Assembly (NCBI RefSeq): GCF_000801105.2 | Contig: NC_079519.1 | Coordinates: 13,328,668 to 13,392,667, forward strand | Length of the DNA: 64,000 nt | Origin: Raphanus sativus | Taxonomy: Eukaryota > Streptophyta > Magnoliopsida > Brassicales > Brassicaceae | Direction: 5' to 3' | Shown: positions 35,581 through 47,290 of the stretch, piece after piece | Layout of the letters: the number at the start of each line of letters is the position of its first letter | Position numbering within the stretch: position 1 is the first letter of the stretch | Translations under genes and position numbers: made by a program | The notes under the pieces: model-generated | Told to the model about the DNA's origin: nothing | Database searches by the model: none | The model's input: the letters and a program-made list of their open reading frames with translations, nothing else

Positions 35581-35748
35581 ATAACAATTAGTAGTTTGCT
35601 TCTGTATTTTTCTCTAACAGAATTATATTAACTCACAACTAAATTGTTTAATTTAACAAAAATCAGGTTCCGAGTAACTATTCTAGAATCAAACTTAACA
35701 TATACCGATTATATACAAATAACATGGATAGTAGTTTTGGTCAATTAT

Positions 35749-35848
35749 NNNNNNNNNNNNNNNNNNNNNNNNNNNNNNNNNNNNNNNNNNNNNNNNNNNN
35801 NNNNNNNNNNNNNNNNNNNNNNNNNNNNNNNNNNNNNNNNNNNNNNNN
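35749..35848. other. Assembly gap, 100 N
   Basis: Exactly 100 N, the usual placeholder for a gap of unknown length. Sequence on the two sides may not be contiguous. Confidence 0.98.
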
Positions 35849-35888
35849 TGCACCAGAATATAAGATCTAGGAAGAGTTATATGTGCAG

Positions 35889-36221
35889 CTTGAATCAAGC
35901 ACTGAGGCAACTCGTGAAGCACATCACACGAATGGTAACTGAACTGAACTGATCTAATGCTTTATATTAATCTTGATTCAGCCAATTGTGAGTTGTGACT
36001 TGTGTTTTATTACTATCTTGAAAGTCTGATGATACATTAAGAATTCACGAATGTGTCTAATGCTTGTGTGTTTGGATGAGAGAAATTAAATGTTGTAGGC
36101 ATACAAAGGAGAGGATAAAAAGTCAGGGACCAGATCTGCAATATCAGAAAAGTTGATTCAGTTTTATTCCGTTAAGGGAAGTAGTGGGGAACAAGCCCTA
36201 GAAAATCTCCATCGTGCTTAA
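35889..36221 (+). CDS. Possible last two exons of an unidentified gene
   Basis: An exon 35889-35934 (acceptor GTGCAG, donor AATG|GTAACT) can be spliced in phase to 36099-36221 (acceptor TTGTAG). This gives LNQALRQLVKHITRM followed by AYKGEDKKSGTRSAISEK and ending ENLHRA, stop at 36219-36221. The second exon has 40 open codons with ordinary protein composition. I do not recognise the family. The start lies in or before the gap. It could instead be a chance frame in retroelement sequence; the envelope-like ORF starts 65 bp downstream. Confidence 0.3.
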
Positions 36222-36286
36222 GAAGTTCAATCTCGCAGCCTCTCTTCATCTCTCACACGATTCTCACACAGAAACCGTTATCTATC

Positions 36287-37996
36287 ATGGTGAAAGCAAA
36301 GAAAGCAGCTCAACAAGCCGAATCATCCAAGGAAGAGAAGCATGCAGAGGCTGAAGGAAGTCGGAGGTCACTCACTGATGGCGAACCTGAATCGCCTCCA
36401 CCGAGAAACGTTATGCCCGTCTCCGATGCACTCCCTGAGGTCACCGAGGAGCTTGACTCATTCAATACCGCTAATGAGAAAGCCCCTTCAGAGGAGAGCG
36501 ATGAAAGGACTCCAGGTCTTGGAGAGGAGCCATATGCGAAGGTTCCTGAAGCAGATCCACAACCGCAAATTGGATCCACTAGTGCTGCCATTCAAGATGT
36601 TCCAGTCACTGATAAATCACCGGAAGAGAAGGATGAATCTGCTCTAGCTTTGGCGATCATTGAAACTGAGAAGGAGCTAGGTGAAGCCGAGTCTGAATCA
36701 GCCAAGAAGGTGGACGATGAACCCAAGGATGATGCTGTGACTGTGGGTTCTGAGTCAGATGAAGCTTCCCAAAAGGATAGAAGGAAGAAACGGGTGCTGA
36801 AGCGATTAGGGTTGCGTTCTGGGAAACAGAGAAAGACAGGGGAGTCTAGTACACCAACTCAATCTCAGTTCCTCACACCGGGAGATGCAGCCAAGTCTCC
36901 ATATTTGGCTAAGGAAGCAGGAGCCTCACCTCAGTTGAGATCGAAAAGGTCTGGTGACAAAAGTGCTGAACCAATGCCTCCTCTCATCAAGAAAAGGTAT
37001 GATCAGTTCCTTAAGCGTAAAGTACTTGCTGAGCGATCGGTCGATATGAAGGAAGCTGATCAGTGGGGTTACTTGGCGGTTATTAAGAAAGGGTCTATGG
37101 AATCAACTGTCTCGAGTCTTGCTGTGTATGTTGAGCAAGTTGTAGCTGAGTTCTATGCAGGTCTGCCATTTACTAAAGCTGAAGCAGATGTTGATGAAGT
37201 AGTTGTTTCCGTGAGAGGACAAGAGTACAAGTTCTCACCTGCGCTCATCAACAACGCCATAGATTGGGAACCACTTACTGAGGAAGAAGAGGAGGAAGAC
37301 ACAACTTTGGATGATATCTCAGTAACTGAGTTGGCTTCATTCATCACTGGAGATACGAGGACAGAATGGGACGGTCTCACTACAGCGGATCTTACTCCGT
37401 GCTACGGTGCCTTGATGATCATAGCTGCATACAACTGGATTCCTTCTACTCACAAGACTTATGTCTCACTTGAGAGGGCAAGGCTGATCTACAAGATGGC
37501 TCATGGAGTCCGTGTTGATTTGGGTAAGATGATGTTCAGACAGATTCTCAATCTTGGAGTGATTCAGGTCCATGATGCACGTTGGTTGATCTTCCCTCGC
37601 TTGATCATGGCACTCCTCCAAAGCCAGCATGCAGTTACATCTTACCCCAGTGACAAGCTCCAACGTCCGGTTCCTTACAAGAAGGATAAACGAGTGGGCG
37701 AGATCTATGAGCAGAGACTAGCGAAAGGAAAGGGACCAGCTAAAGCTGAACCAAAGGGAAGCTCTGCCAGGACAACCCGTCAATCATCTCCTGCTCCGAT
37801 TCCTGCTCCACGAACTGCTACACCAAGCTCCAGGACTGCACCACGTCGTGTATCTCTGTATGAACTTGGATCAGTTGCCATCCCTCGAGGACCACTCAGT
37901 CGTGTTGATTTGCAAGTGGCACTACAGGACACAACACGAGCCCTTCAAGCGCTAGCTGAGATAGTTCAGGATCTTCAGAGCGCTGTAGCAGGTTAG
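36287..37996 (+). CDS. Sirevirus-type envelope-like or plant retroelement ORF, 569 aa
   Basis: An uninterrupted frame. The N-terminal half (about 1-230) is acidic, low complexity and rich in Glu/Ser/Lys, with a basic patch RRKKRVLKRLGLRSGKQRK. The middle (about 235-470) is folded-looking, with KKRYDQFLKRKVLAERSVD, VRGQEYKFSPALINNAI and a later WLIFPRLIMALLQSQ. This arrangement is that of the domain found in the extra ORF of Sirevirus and other plant retroelements. The tail is Pro/Ser/Arg-rich with a terminal coiled-coil-like helix. No signal peptide or clear membrane segment is seen, so envelope is a positional label. It is followed by polypurine tracts and an LTR, as in Sireviruses. Pol is not visible upstream. 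Confidence 0.6.
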   Translation: MVKAKKAAQQAESSKEEKHAEAEGSRRSLTDGEPESPPPRNVMPVSDALPEVTEELDSFNTANEKAPSEESDERTPGLGEEPYAKVPEADPQPQIGSTSAAIQDVPVTDKSPEEKDESALALAIIETEKELGEAESESAKKVDDEPKDDAVTVGSESDEASQKDRRKKRVLKRLGLRSGKQRKTGESSTPTQSQFLTPGDAAKSPYLAKEAGASPQLRSKRSGDKSAEPMPPLIKKRYDQFLKRKVLAERSVDMKEADQWGYLAVIKKGSMESTVSSLAVYVEQVVAEFYAGLPFTKAEADVDEVVVSVRGQEYKFSPALINNAIDWEPLTEEEEEEDTTLDDISVTELASFITGDTRTEWDGLTTADLTPCYGALMIIAAYNWIPSTHKTYVSLERARLIYKMAHGVRVDLGKMMFRQILNLGVIQVHDARWLIFPRLIMALLQSQHAVTSYPSDKLQRPVPYKKDKRVGEIYEQRLAKGKGPAKAEPKGSSARTTRQSSPAPIPAPRTATPSSRTAPRRVSLYELGSVAIPRGPLSRVDLQVALQDTTRALQALAEIVQDLQSAVAG

Positions 37997-38060
37997 TATC
38001 CCTATCCTTATGAATATGTGAGGTATTTTTCTTGGTGTTTTTTAATCCGTGTGCTCACAA

Positions 38061-38421
38061 GCAGGGGGAGAAGAAGAAGACTAGGATGTAGAAGACCAAG
38101 ATTGTGGGGGAGCTGTGTTCTGTTGCTTTGTTTTTATGTCTATGTTATTTCAATTGCACCATTTGTTGCAATTCCTTGTTATCCATATTTTCAGACTGGC
38201 TAAGATTATGGGGGAGCATTTGCATATGCTATCTTTTGATATTATGTATTAATTTGCTTGAACCCGTTTTTAGGATAATACAAGTTTGTTCTTAATTGTC
38301 TTGAGTGAGTTGGTTGAATTAACGTTTAGACATATATACTGGTGCTGTTGTGTGTGGTTTGTTCTTGTCTTCCATCTCAGGTACTTGTGAGACGACGGAT
38401 TAAAAAGGGGGAGATTGAAGG
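38061..38421 (+). promoter_or_regulatory. Multiple polypurine tracts before the 3' LTR
   Basis: Four GGGGGAG-type tracts: GCAGGGGGAGAAGAAGAAG (38061), GTGGGGGAGC (38104), ATGGGGGAGC (38208) and AAAAAGGGGGAGATTGAAGG just before the LTR (38402-38421). The last one is placed to prime plus-strand synthesis. Repeated tracts here are a known Sirevirus trait. Confidence 0.65.
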
Positions 38422-38949
38422 TGTATGGGAAGACGATGCTGTAGCAGAGCTGAAGTAGTTCATGAAGTGTGACATGAACTACTACATCAGAGAGGCGGTT
38501 CGTGAGAAGCACGTATCAAGACCGATGCATTAAAAGAAGACTTGAAGAAGAAGCAATCGATCTAAAGAGAAAAGGAAGATTGGCTTATTCGCTGAAGTAG
38601 AAGAAATGGAAAGTTTCCATTGGGTAGATAGATTAGATCTAGGGCTTCCTCAAAGATATATAAAGGAAGCGTTGGCACTGTGTTGCCGGTGAACACACAG
38701 GGAGAGCTTTTAGCAATAGAGAGTTTTGTACGTCCTAAGAAGGAGAAGCAAAGCATCTAGGGGTTAAGAGCTTAGGTGGTTCAGAGTCTGTCTTAGATCT
38801 CTGAACGAGTTGACTAGCAAACAAGTCGAGGTTTGTCTTGAGCTTGTTTGATTTATTGCTTTTAAAAAGAACGTGTAAGAGCTTTTGAAAGAATAAATAT
38901 AGTCGTATATCTTGGAATTGAATAACCCTGTACTACTGTGTGTTCTACA
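38422..38949 (+). mobile_element. Sirevirus-like 3' LTR, 528 bp
   Basis: It starts TGTATGGGAAG immediately after the polypurine tract and ends GTGTTCTACA, giving TGTA/TACA termini. TATATAAA lies at 38657-38664, a likely promoter. No 5' LTR is in the window; it is presumably in or beyond the gap. Confidence 0.7.
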
Positions 38950-39600
38950 TAGCATAGCTTACTTATCTTACATTAACACAACGAACATGACAAAGGAAAA
39001 GCCTATTCCTAGTTTGTTGACTGGCTCAACCGCTGGTTAGCAGATTTGTTTCGCTCAAGAAACAAATGTCATGAGAATTCTTCTTAAAACCTAAAAAAAC
39101 GTCTCTCGCAAATATAACTTTTGTAAAAACTCCATCAGTAACACGAGGCAACTTTCACTAAAGATCGGAATTAAAGAAAAAATGCTTCTCGTAAAATCCG
39201 AGGAAACATCGCTACTTTGACGTCTCCTAACAAAACTCCGCCTGCAGTCTTCATATATAAAACCGGTTGCCCACTATTTTCATATAACTAAAGCATTTTG
39301 TATGGAAAATTCTACATAAAAGCAAGATCGGTATAATCCAAAACGACTTCATACTACAAAATTGTGAATGAGGGGAACCTATTTTTTGTTCACAAGCATT
39401 ACGAGTTATCTAGGAGAAACATACTCCATTTACTTCCATGAGATGCCCTTCTTGTAAAATTTACCCAAAACATCCTTTGTATAGTTACAAGGAGTTAGAC
39501 GAAGCAACTTTCCAAAATAAACATAACAGGGTTTACTAGAAAGTGTTTTCGACGATTTTCGTATAGCTAAAAACAAAGTTTTATGATTCGGTCTTTGGAT
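38950..39600. other. Probable Tat-type internal sequence, non-coding
   Basis: No gene is recognisable. Words such as CTCGTAAAATCCGAGGAAAC resemble the non-coding interior seen at 59900-62800. It flanks the copia insertion, so it is probably the continuation of the sequence at 46736. Confidence 0.35.
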
Positions 39601-39605
39601 GAATA

Positions 39606-40597
39606 TGTAGAAGCCGGAAAACCGAATCAAATAAACGATATAATAAAAGCGAGATGTTAAGGAAAGAAACGATTGAATAGACGAAATGAAACCCGATAAG
39701 AAAACGTTCATGGAGTCGAGATATGATATCTCTTTCCTTAACTCTTTATATTCGCTCCGTAGTGAGACGAGACTGTACGAATATAGAGTCCCAGGATAAA
39801 ACCATGGCGACGATTCACGCTTCACTCGTGAACGCCCTATCGAACTATAAAAGCTACGAAACACTCTCGAAACTAAAGACTTACGCTATGGGATTTTTTT
39901 GTGATGAAAAGTAAGTGAGTAATGAAGGAAGAGAGGAGGCGATATTTAAGAGACGAAGACGACCCACTTCCCGCAACAGATGCTGCACGTGGGCGACGAT
40001 CTCGCGGAAATCGAGGGAGTTGAGTTGAGAAACTTTCTCCGCAAGATCTTCTCTTTTGACTCGTTCTCATCTTTGGGCGAACTGATAAACGTCGTGTCGT
40101 TTTCAGACGAACACCGCACCGTTTACACATGAACGTCATGCCGTTTTTAAGAAATTAAATAGCAAAACGTTGAGCCTAACTTGGTCCAAAAAGAATAGTC
40201 TTAACGGGCCGGAGGCCCTCCACCAAGACCCAAGACCCAAGACCCAAGACCCAAGACCCAAGACCCAAGCCCAAGCCCAAGCCCAAGCCCAAGCCCAAGC
40301 CCAAGCCCAAGCCCAAGCCCAAGCCCAAGCCCACGCCGAGCCGAGCCGAGCCGAGCCGAGCCGGACAGCGGCGGCGGCGCGCGCGTGGAGAGCTCTTCCT
40401 TCCACTGAGCTGGTTAACATCTCATGTCTCAAAGACATATATATGCAACTCCATTTCTCCTCTTTTCCCCGATGTGGGATGTTCTCATGTGTTTCATTAA
40501 AGCCAACAGGCTTTTCTTCATTTCCATGAGACCCATTTCGTTTTCACATACATATAATTATTAAAAGCCCATTGGTCTTTAATAATTTGATCCAACA
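39606..40597 (-). repeat. 3' LTR of the copia element
   Basis: 992 bp. It contains an expanded CCCAAG-type tract (about 40224-40360) that is much shorter in the 5' LTR. ATATAAAG at about 39742-39751 on the minus strand could be a TATA box. Confidence 0.9.
40224..40375. repeat. Tandem (GACCCAA)n-(GCCCAA)n-(CCGAG)n tract in the 3' LTR
   Basis: About six heptamers, then about a dozen AAGCCC hexamers, then five CCGAG pentamers. The matching 5' LTR site (46449-46500) has two, two and two or so. This accounts for most of the 91-bp LTR length difference. Confidence 0.9.
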
Positions 40598-41217
40598 ATC
40601 CCCCACATGAATAGAAATGACTCTAAACATATGCAGACTCGATAGACTCTTAAAAAAAAAAAAACTTATTCTAATCCTGACTAGACTAGACAGACTTATC
40701 GAGAGTGTTTGCGAAAAATTCACTGTGTTTGAGTAGGTGGCATTTTTAAGCCTTGAACCACTCATAGTTAATATCTGTCGGGTTTACTTTACCAGAAGGT
40801 GAAAATGATGTCTTGAACCAACCGGTGTTTTATGTAGACCGAGACAACAGGCACAACGCAGCTTCATTTTCTCGTAGAACTTAGTTCTCTATTGTGTTCA
40901 TTGTGGCCCTGAACTATTCCTGGTTTTCATGAGTGAACTTAGAGAATATAGCCTTGCATTCATTCTCCTAGAAACGGCCCCATTTCACACTCATTAGGTG
41001 ATTGACCATGAAAAGTATTGAGTAATACTTCGCTGTAGAAGCTATGGAATCATTAAAAGCCTATGCTTATCCTTCTCACATTCGTTAGCACTTATCATCT
41101 TTAGGAGCTGGGATGAGACTACTTTGTCTCAAAGTGCTTTGGTTAGATTCTGCTTGATTTTGTTTTCCCTTTGAACCTACGTCTTGGGATCTCCAGTCAT
41201 GATAGGTAGGGTTGCAG
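40598..41217 (-). other. Copia 3' untranslated segment
   Basis: Lies between the pol stop codon and the 3' LTR. No ORF. The polypurine-like tract is next to the LTR. Confidence 0.6.
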
Positions 41218-44200
41218 TCAAGCATCCTCATTAGTTATAGGCTTTAAACCCATTCCTTTTGATGATTTAGCAACAATATCTCGTGGCAAACCTTTAGTAA
41301 ATGGATCCGCTAGGTTGTCAGCCGATTTGATGTAATCTATTGTGATTACACCAGTTGAGATAAGTTGTCTAATGGTTTTATGTCGTCTTCTAATATGACG
41401 AGATTTACCATTGTAGAGATTATTCTGAGCCCGAGCTATAGCTGATTGACTATCACAATGTATTCTTATAGCTGGTACAGGTTTCTCCCACATAGGAACA
41501 TCTTCCAAAAAATTTCTAAGCCATTCAGCTTCTTCTGCTGCTTTGTCTAATGCTATGAACTCAGATTCCATCGTTGACCTGGCTAGCACTGTTTGTTTGG
41601 TAGATTTCCAAGATATTGCCGCTCCTCCTAGTGTAAAAACATATCCACTTGTGGATTTTGAGTTTTTAGAATCTGATATCCAGTTAGCGTCACTGTATCC
41701 TTCTAAAACTGCTGGTTCTTTACCATAGTGAAGCCCAAAATCTTTGGTGTAGCGCAAGTAATTGAGTACTCTCGTTATAGCTTTCCAGTGTGTATGACCT
41801 GGATTACTTGTATATCGACTAAGTACGTTTACTGCATGCGCTAGATCTGGTCTTGTACAATTGGTCAAGTACATGAGACTTCCGATCACACGTGCATACT
41901 CGTTTTGTGAAACCGCTTCACCTGAATTCTTTGTCAAGTGCATTTGGGGATCTAACGGAGTTTTTGCAGTACTATTAGAGTAGTTTTTAAATCTCTCTAA
42001 TATTGTTTCAGCATAATGAGATTGAGTTAAAGTAATTCCATTTGAATTTCTTATGATTTTAACCCCGAGAATAACATCTGCTAATCCCAAATCTTTCATC
42101 TCAAATTTTCCTTTGAGCATGTTTTTTGTTTGATTGATAATGTCTTTATTGCTTCCAATAATGAGCATATCATCTACATATAAACATAACAAAACATACC
42201 CATTTTTTGGTAATTTTGTAGTATATGCATTTATCACATTCATTAATTTTGAAACCATTTGACATCATTGTGTTGTCAAATTTTTCGTGCCATTGTTTAG
42301 GAGCTTGTTTAAGCCCATAAAGTGACTTTACAAGTCGGCATACTTTGTCTTCCTGTCCAGGAATGACATGGCCCTCAGGTTGTTTCATGTAAATTTCTTC
42401 TTCTAAATCACCATTTAGAAAAGCTGTTTTTACATCCATTTGATGGATTTCTAAGTCTCTTAAGGCTGCGATAGCTATCATCGACCTTATAGATGTTATT
42501 CTGGTTACTGGAGAATATGTATCAAAATAGTCAAAGCCTTCCCTTTGTCGGAACCCTTGAACTACAAGCCTAGCTTTATATTTTCCACCAGGTTTCCGTG
42601 TCATTATCCATCTATTACCTAATGCTTTGCAGCCAGGTGGTAAATCCGTTACGTACCATGTGTAATTTTGCATGATAGAATCGAATTCACTTTTGACAGC
42701 TTCATTCCAAAACGGAGCTTCGGGTGAAGCCATAGCTTCTGCCAAAGTTTTTGGAACATTTTCTACTAGAAATGCCATTAGGAAATCATCACCAAAAGAT
42801 TTCTCCTTTCGAGCTCTTTTGCTTCTCCGAGGTTCATCTTTTTCTTCATTTTCTGAGATATCATTTATAGAAACTTCAAAGTTTGTCTCAATTTCTGAGT
42901 CCTTGTCGTTGTCTTTTTCTTCTCGAGTTCGTTTTGAACCATGTTTTTCCTTGTATGGAAAAATATTTTCGAAGAAAGATGCATTTCTAGACTCCATGAC
43001 TGAATTTTTATGGATGTCTGATATTTCAGATTCATGTACCAGAAACCGATACGCAGTACTATTATGTGCATATCCGATGAAAATGCAATCCACTGTTTTA
43101 GGTCCAATAGTGACCTTCTTTGGTGGCGGTACCGCAACTTTTGCCAAGCACCCCCACACTTTGAGGTATTTATATGAAGGTAAATTACCTTTCCATAGTT
43201 CATATGGAGTCTTGCCAGTTATTTTGTGTGGAATCTTGTTGAGGATATAATTAGTGGTAAGCAACGCTTCCCCCCACATGTTCTGGGGTGACCCAGATTC
43301 CTGCAACATTGCATTCATCATCTCTTTAAGAGTTCGATTTTTTCGTTCAGCAACTCCATTAGATTCTGGTGAATAAGGGGCTGTAGTTTGATGTATTATT
43401 CCATGTTCCTTACAAAATGAATTGAAAGGACCATCATACTCGCCTCCTCTGTCGCTTCTAACTACCTTAATAGTTGTTTTAAGCTGATTTTCGACCTCGA
43501 GTTTAAATTCTTTAAATTTATCTAAGGTTTCATCTTTGCTATGTAAAAGATAAACATAACAATATTTTGTGCAGTCATCTATGAAGGTCACAAAGTACTT
43601 TTTCCCACCTCTAGTTGGCATGTATTTTAAATCACATAAATCAGTGTGAATTAAATCTAGAGGTTTATTAGTTCTTTCAACACGAGGTGAGGGCGTTTTT
43701 GTGAGCTTAGCCTGTACGCAAACTTCACATTTTTGTTTACTTGTTTTAAACTTGGGAATTAAATTTAAATTCATCAATCTTTGTATTGATTTATTATTTA
43801 CATGGCCTAATCTTTCATGCCATATATTAAAAGACTCAACCAAATAAGCAACTGGCTCTTTCTTATTCATTGAAACTTTTGGAGCTACAACTTTCGGAGG
43901 GACGGTCATTACATTCAACTTGACCAGTCCATCTTTAACATACCCCTTTCCCAAATACATCTCATTCTTCCTAATCACGAGCTTATCCGCCTCAAAGCTT
44001 GTGGCGAATCCATTCTTGCTGAGCAAGGTTCCCGAGACCAGGTTTTTCCTCATGTCAGGCACATGCTTCACATTTGTCAGAGTGACCTCACGTCCAGATG
44101 TCATCTTCAAAATCACATTGCCGCGTCCTTCAATCTTGGAGACTGCAGTGTTTCCCATCATGAGCTTCTCCTGAGTCTTGCTTTTCTGATAGGTGCTGAA

Positions 44201-45416
44201 CATCGCCCTATCAGTGCAAATGTGGGTGGTTGCACCAGTGTCATACCACCATTCCCTGGGGTTGTTGCTTTCAACCATGTTGGCTTCAGTCACTACAGCA
44301 ACAAGATCCTCCTCAGTGAGATTTGCCTGAGCCTTCTCATCTTTTATCTTCTTGCGACACTCAGCAGTCTTGTGTCCCACTTTGTTGCAGTAGTGACACT
44401 TCCCCTTGAATCTCTCCACATTCGCATTGATTTCAATGCCTTTGTTCTTGAAGTTTTTTCCAGTAGCCTTCAGTGCTGCAGCAGTTTTCGAAGGCTTTGC
44501 TGGAGAATGGGCGTGTGCCTTTTCTTTGCCTTTGTGCTCAGCCATGTTGACACTATGCTCCTTAGCATTGATCTTGTCAGCAATTCGGTTCCTGGATTCC
44601 ATCTGAAGCCTCATGATAAGCTCCTCAAGGCCCATCTTCTTCTTCTTGTACTTCAGGTAGTTCTTGAAATCCGCATAGCTTGGAGGAAGCTTTTCAATGA
44701 AGCTGAGAGTTGTGAATGTCTCGCAGATGGACATCCCTTCAGCTTTGATTTCATGGCAAATGAGCTGGAACGCTTCCACCTGATCCATGATGGGTTTTGA
44801 ATAATTTTGCAACCACATACTTCTGGCAGCCAGCGTCCTCACCTCTGTACTTCTTGTCAAGTGATCTCCATAGCTCCTTCGCCGTTGGAATGTCACAGTA
44901 GACACGGTACAATGGGTCAATGAGGCGACCCAAAATGTAGCCTTTGCAGACGAAGTCCGAATGCACCCAAATGTCAACACTTGCGAGAGTGTGCACATCA
45001 TCAATCCCGTAAGGGACAAGGGGCTTGTCCTCCTGGATGAACTTGTCCAGCTTCATCGTTGTTAGGAAGAACATCATCTTCTTCTGCCACGTTTTGAAGT
45101 TTTTGCCATCAAACTGGTCTGGCATCAGTCCTTGAGTGAACAGGCTGGGCACAGACGGAGGAGTTGGTACTGCAACCGGACCACTTGAGGTTCCTAGACC
45201 TGAACTCGTTTGATAAAGACCAGCACTGAACAAGCTACGGCGCGTGGTTTCATCAGCACTGTTTCCCGCAGGAAGGGTAGTGGTTGTTGTTGCTGCAGCG
45301 GTTGAGGAAGCAGGGATGTTTCCAGCGGTAGTCACACCAGATACATCAGTTGCAGCAACGTTGATTGGAGTTTGCGCGATGGTAGTGTCAATCGGGGTGT
45401 TGTTTACATCCGTCAT
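41218..45416 (-). pseudogene. Copia gag-pol polyprotein with two frameshifts
   Basis: It starts at 45416 (MTDVNNTPIDTT). Order: gag (LFTQGLMPDQFDGKNFKTW), zinc knuckle CHYCNKVGHKTAEC (near 44385), protease DTGATTHIC (near 44240), integrase HHCC region HERLGHVNN ... CEVCVQAK and the core DRGGEYDG, RT QMDVKTAFLNGDLEEEIY and YVDDM (near 42180), RNase [16 protein letters not shown], stop at 41218. One frame change lies in gag near 44800. A second lies just before the YVDDM motif near 42205-42235, in an A/T homopolymer, where one extra base is the simplest cause. Otherwise it is open along nearly its whole length. Copia order (integrase before RT) is clear. Confidence 0.9.
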
Positions 45417-45829
45417 TTTTCTGTTGAGAAAACATGAAAACGGATTAGTACTCCATTCAACAATAACAAATTATTATTAATATAATAATAAAAATAATAA
45501 TGTAAATCGATTTTTATTTTTGGTGTTTGAACCAAATCATATCGATTTAAGTCTGAGAAAACGTTTTGCAAACTCGCTTAAAGCGTTCGCAGAAACCGTT
45601 TGTGTAGACTTTTAGATCGTTTCACAAACTCGCTTAAAGAAGCGTTCGTGGAAACGATTCGAATACAGAACATTTTGAATAACAAAGTATCTTAAACGTT
45701 TCGCGGAAGTGCTAGAGAGCAGATCGCAAACACGTTTTTGAAACCGTTTACAAAACCTTAAAACCCGTTTCATAAATCGTTTTTCAATCCGATTAAAGCT
45801 TTAGACAGAAAGCGATAAAGAGTTAAGAT

Positions 45830-46730
45830 TGTAGAAGCCGGAAAACCGAATCAAATAAACGATATAATAAAAGCGAGATGTTAAGGAAATAAACGATTGA
45901 ATAGACGAAATGAAACCCGATAAGAAAACGTTCATGGAGTCGAGATATGATATCTCTTTCCTTAACTCTTTATATTCGCTCTGTAGTGAGACGGGACTGT
46001 ACGAATATAGAGTCCCAGGATAAAACCATGGCGACGATTCACGCTTCACTCGTGAACGCCCTATCGAACTATAAAAGCTACGAAACACTCTCGAAACTAA
46101 AGACTTACGCTAAGGGATTTTTGTTGTGATGAAAAGTAAGTGAGTAATGAAGGAAGAGAGGAGGCGATATTTAAAGAGACGAAGACGACCCACTTCCCGC
46201 AACAGATGCTGCACGTGGGCGACTATCTCGCGGAAATCGAGGGAGTTGAGTTGAGAAACTTTCTCCGCAAGATCTTCTCTTTTGACTTGTTCTCATCTTT
46301 GGGCGAACTGATAAACGTCGTGTCGTTTTCAGACGAACACCGCACCGTTTACACATGAACGTCATGCCGTTTTTAAGAAATTAAATAGCAAAACGTTGAG
46401 CTTAACTTGGTCCAAAAAGAATAGTCTTAACGGGCCGGAGACCCTCCACCAAGACCCAAGACCCAAGCCCAAGCCCAAACCGAGCCGAGCCGGACCGACG
46501 GCAGCGGCGGCGCGCGCGTGGAGAGCTCTTCCTTCCACTGAGCTGGTTAACATCTCATGTCTCAAAGACATATATATGCAACTCCATTTCTCCTCTTTTC
46601 CCCGATGTGGGATGTTCTCATGTGTTTCATTAAAGCCAAGAGGCTTTTCTTCATTTCCATGAGACCCATTTCGTTTTCACATACATATAATTATTAAAAG
46701 CCCATTGGTCTTTAATAATTTGATCCAACA
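45830..46730 (-). repeat. 5' LTR of the copia element
   Basis: 901 bp, nearly identical to 39606-40597 outside the expanded tract. The first few internal bases after its end (45829 downwards) are ATCTTAACTCTTTATCG. Confidence 0.9.
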
Positions 46731-46735
46731 GAATA

Positions 46736-47290
46736 ATATAAATTTTATCACTTCGGACTACGACCTAATAGATATATTTTCTTCAGCATTACGGCTGGTC
46801 GGCTTCTGTCTCTCACTCCCCTCGGTTACAGCCCAGTAGACCACATCATGCGACTAACTTCCTCGGATGTCCAAAACTAAAATTCAACAAAAAGCCTTTC
46901 CTAACATCTTTCGTTACTGGAACAACGTTATACAAAAAAAAAATTTCCTACGACTAAAGAAAGTACTATACAAAACACTAATTGTATGATTGAAACCTAA
47001 TGTGGAAAATGATTTCTACTTCGGCCACTTTAACGCTGAAAACTCAGGCATACAAAGCTCTCTTTCCCTCGGCCAAATACGCGTTCCCTGAAAACCCGAA
47101 ACATAATTTGACATTTCCTTTAAAGACAATTATTAACTAGCATGACCTTAATGCTAACACAAAATTTGCGAGGTTTAATCCTTGATCTACAATGTCCCTT
47201 GCTATATGGCTGAACACATCCTTTATGCCAATGCACAATATTTGAGCAACCAATGCTCCATATCTAATCACTCAGAGGCAAAACGACAAT
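46736..47290 (-). other. Tat-type internal sequence downstream of gag
   Basis: No intact ORF. On the minus strand the gag frame runs on from 47310 into this region. A segment at 47195-47300 is similar to 61455-61570 in the same plus-strand orientation, although the two host elements face opposite ways. Confidence 0.4.

Larger units (their letters stand above)
39606..46730 (-). mobile_element. Ty1/copia retrotransposon, 7.1 kb, full length
   Basis: On the minus strand the 5' LTR is 45830-46730 (901 bp) and the 3' LTR 39606-40597 (992 bp). Both start TGTTGGATCAAATTATTAAA and end GGCTTCTACA. Perfect 5-bp duplications GAATA flank the element (39601-39605 and 46731-46735). A purine-rich TCATGTGGGGGAT precedes the 3' LTR. 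The LTRs are nearly identical apart from a repeat expansion and point changes, so the insertion is young. The standard Met-tRNA primer site was not seen. Confidence 0.92.

Noticed and set aside
36310..36591. A minus-strand frame over the envelope-like ORF.
   Set aside because: Shadow of the 569-codon plus-strand ORF, with no features of its own.
40136..40529. Frames with repeated AWAW or AQAQ.
   Set aside because: Products of the (GCCCAA)n tract in the copia LTR, absent from the other LTR.
42672..43250. A 192-codon plus-strand frame; also one of 245 codons at 44063-44800.
   Set aside because: Both are antisense shadows of the copia gag-pol coding strand.
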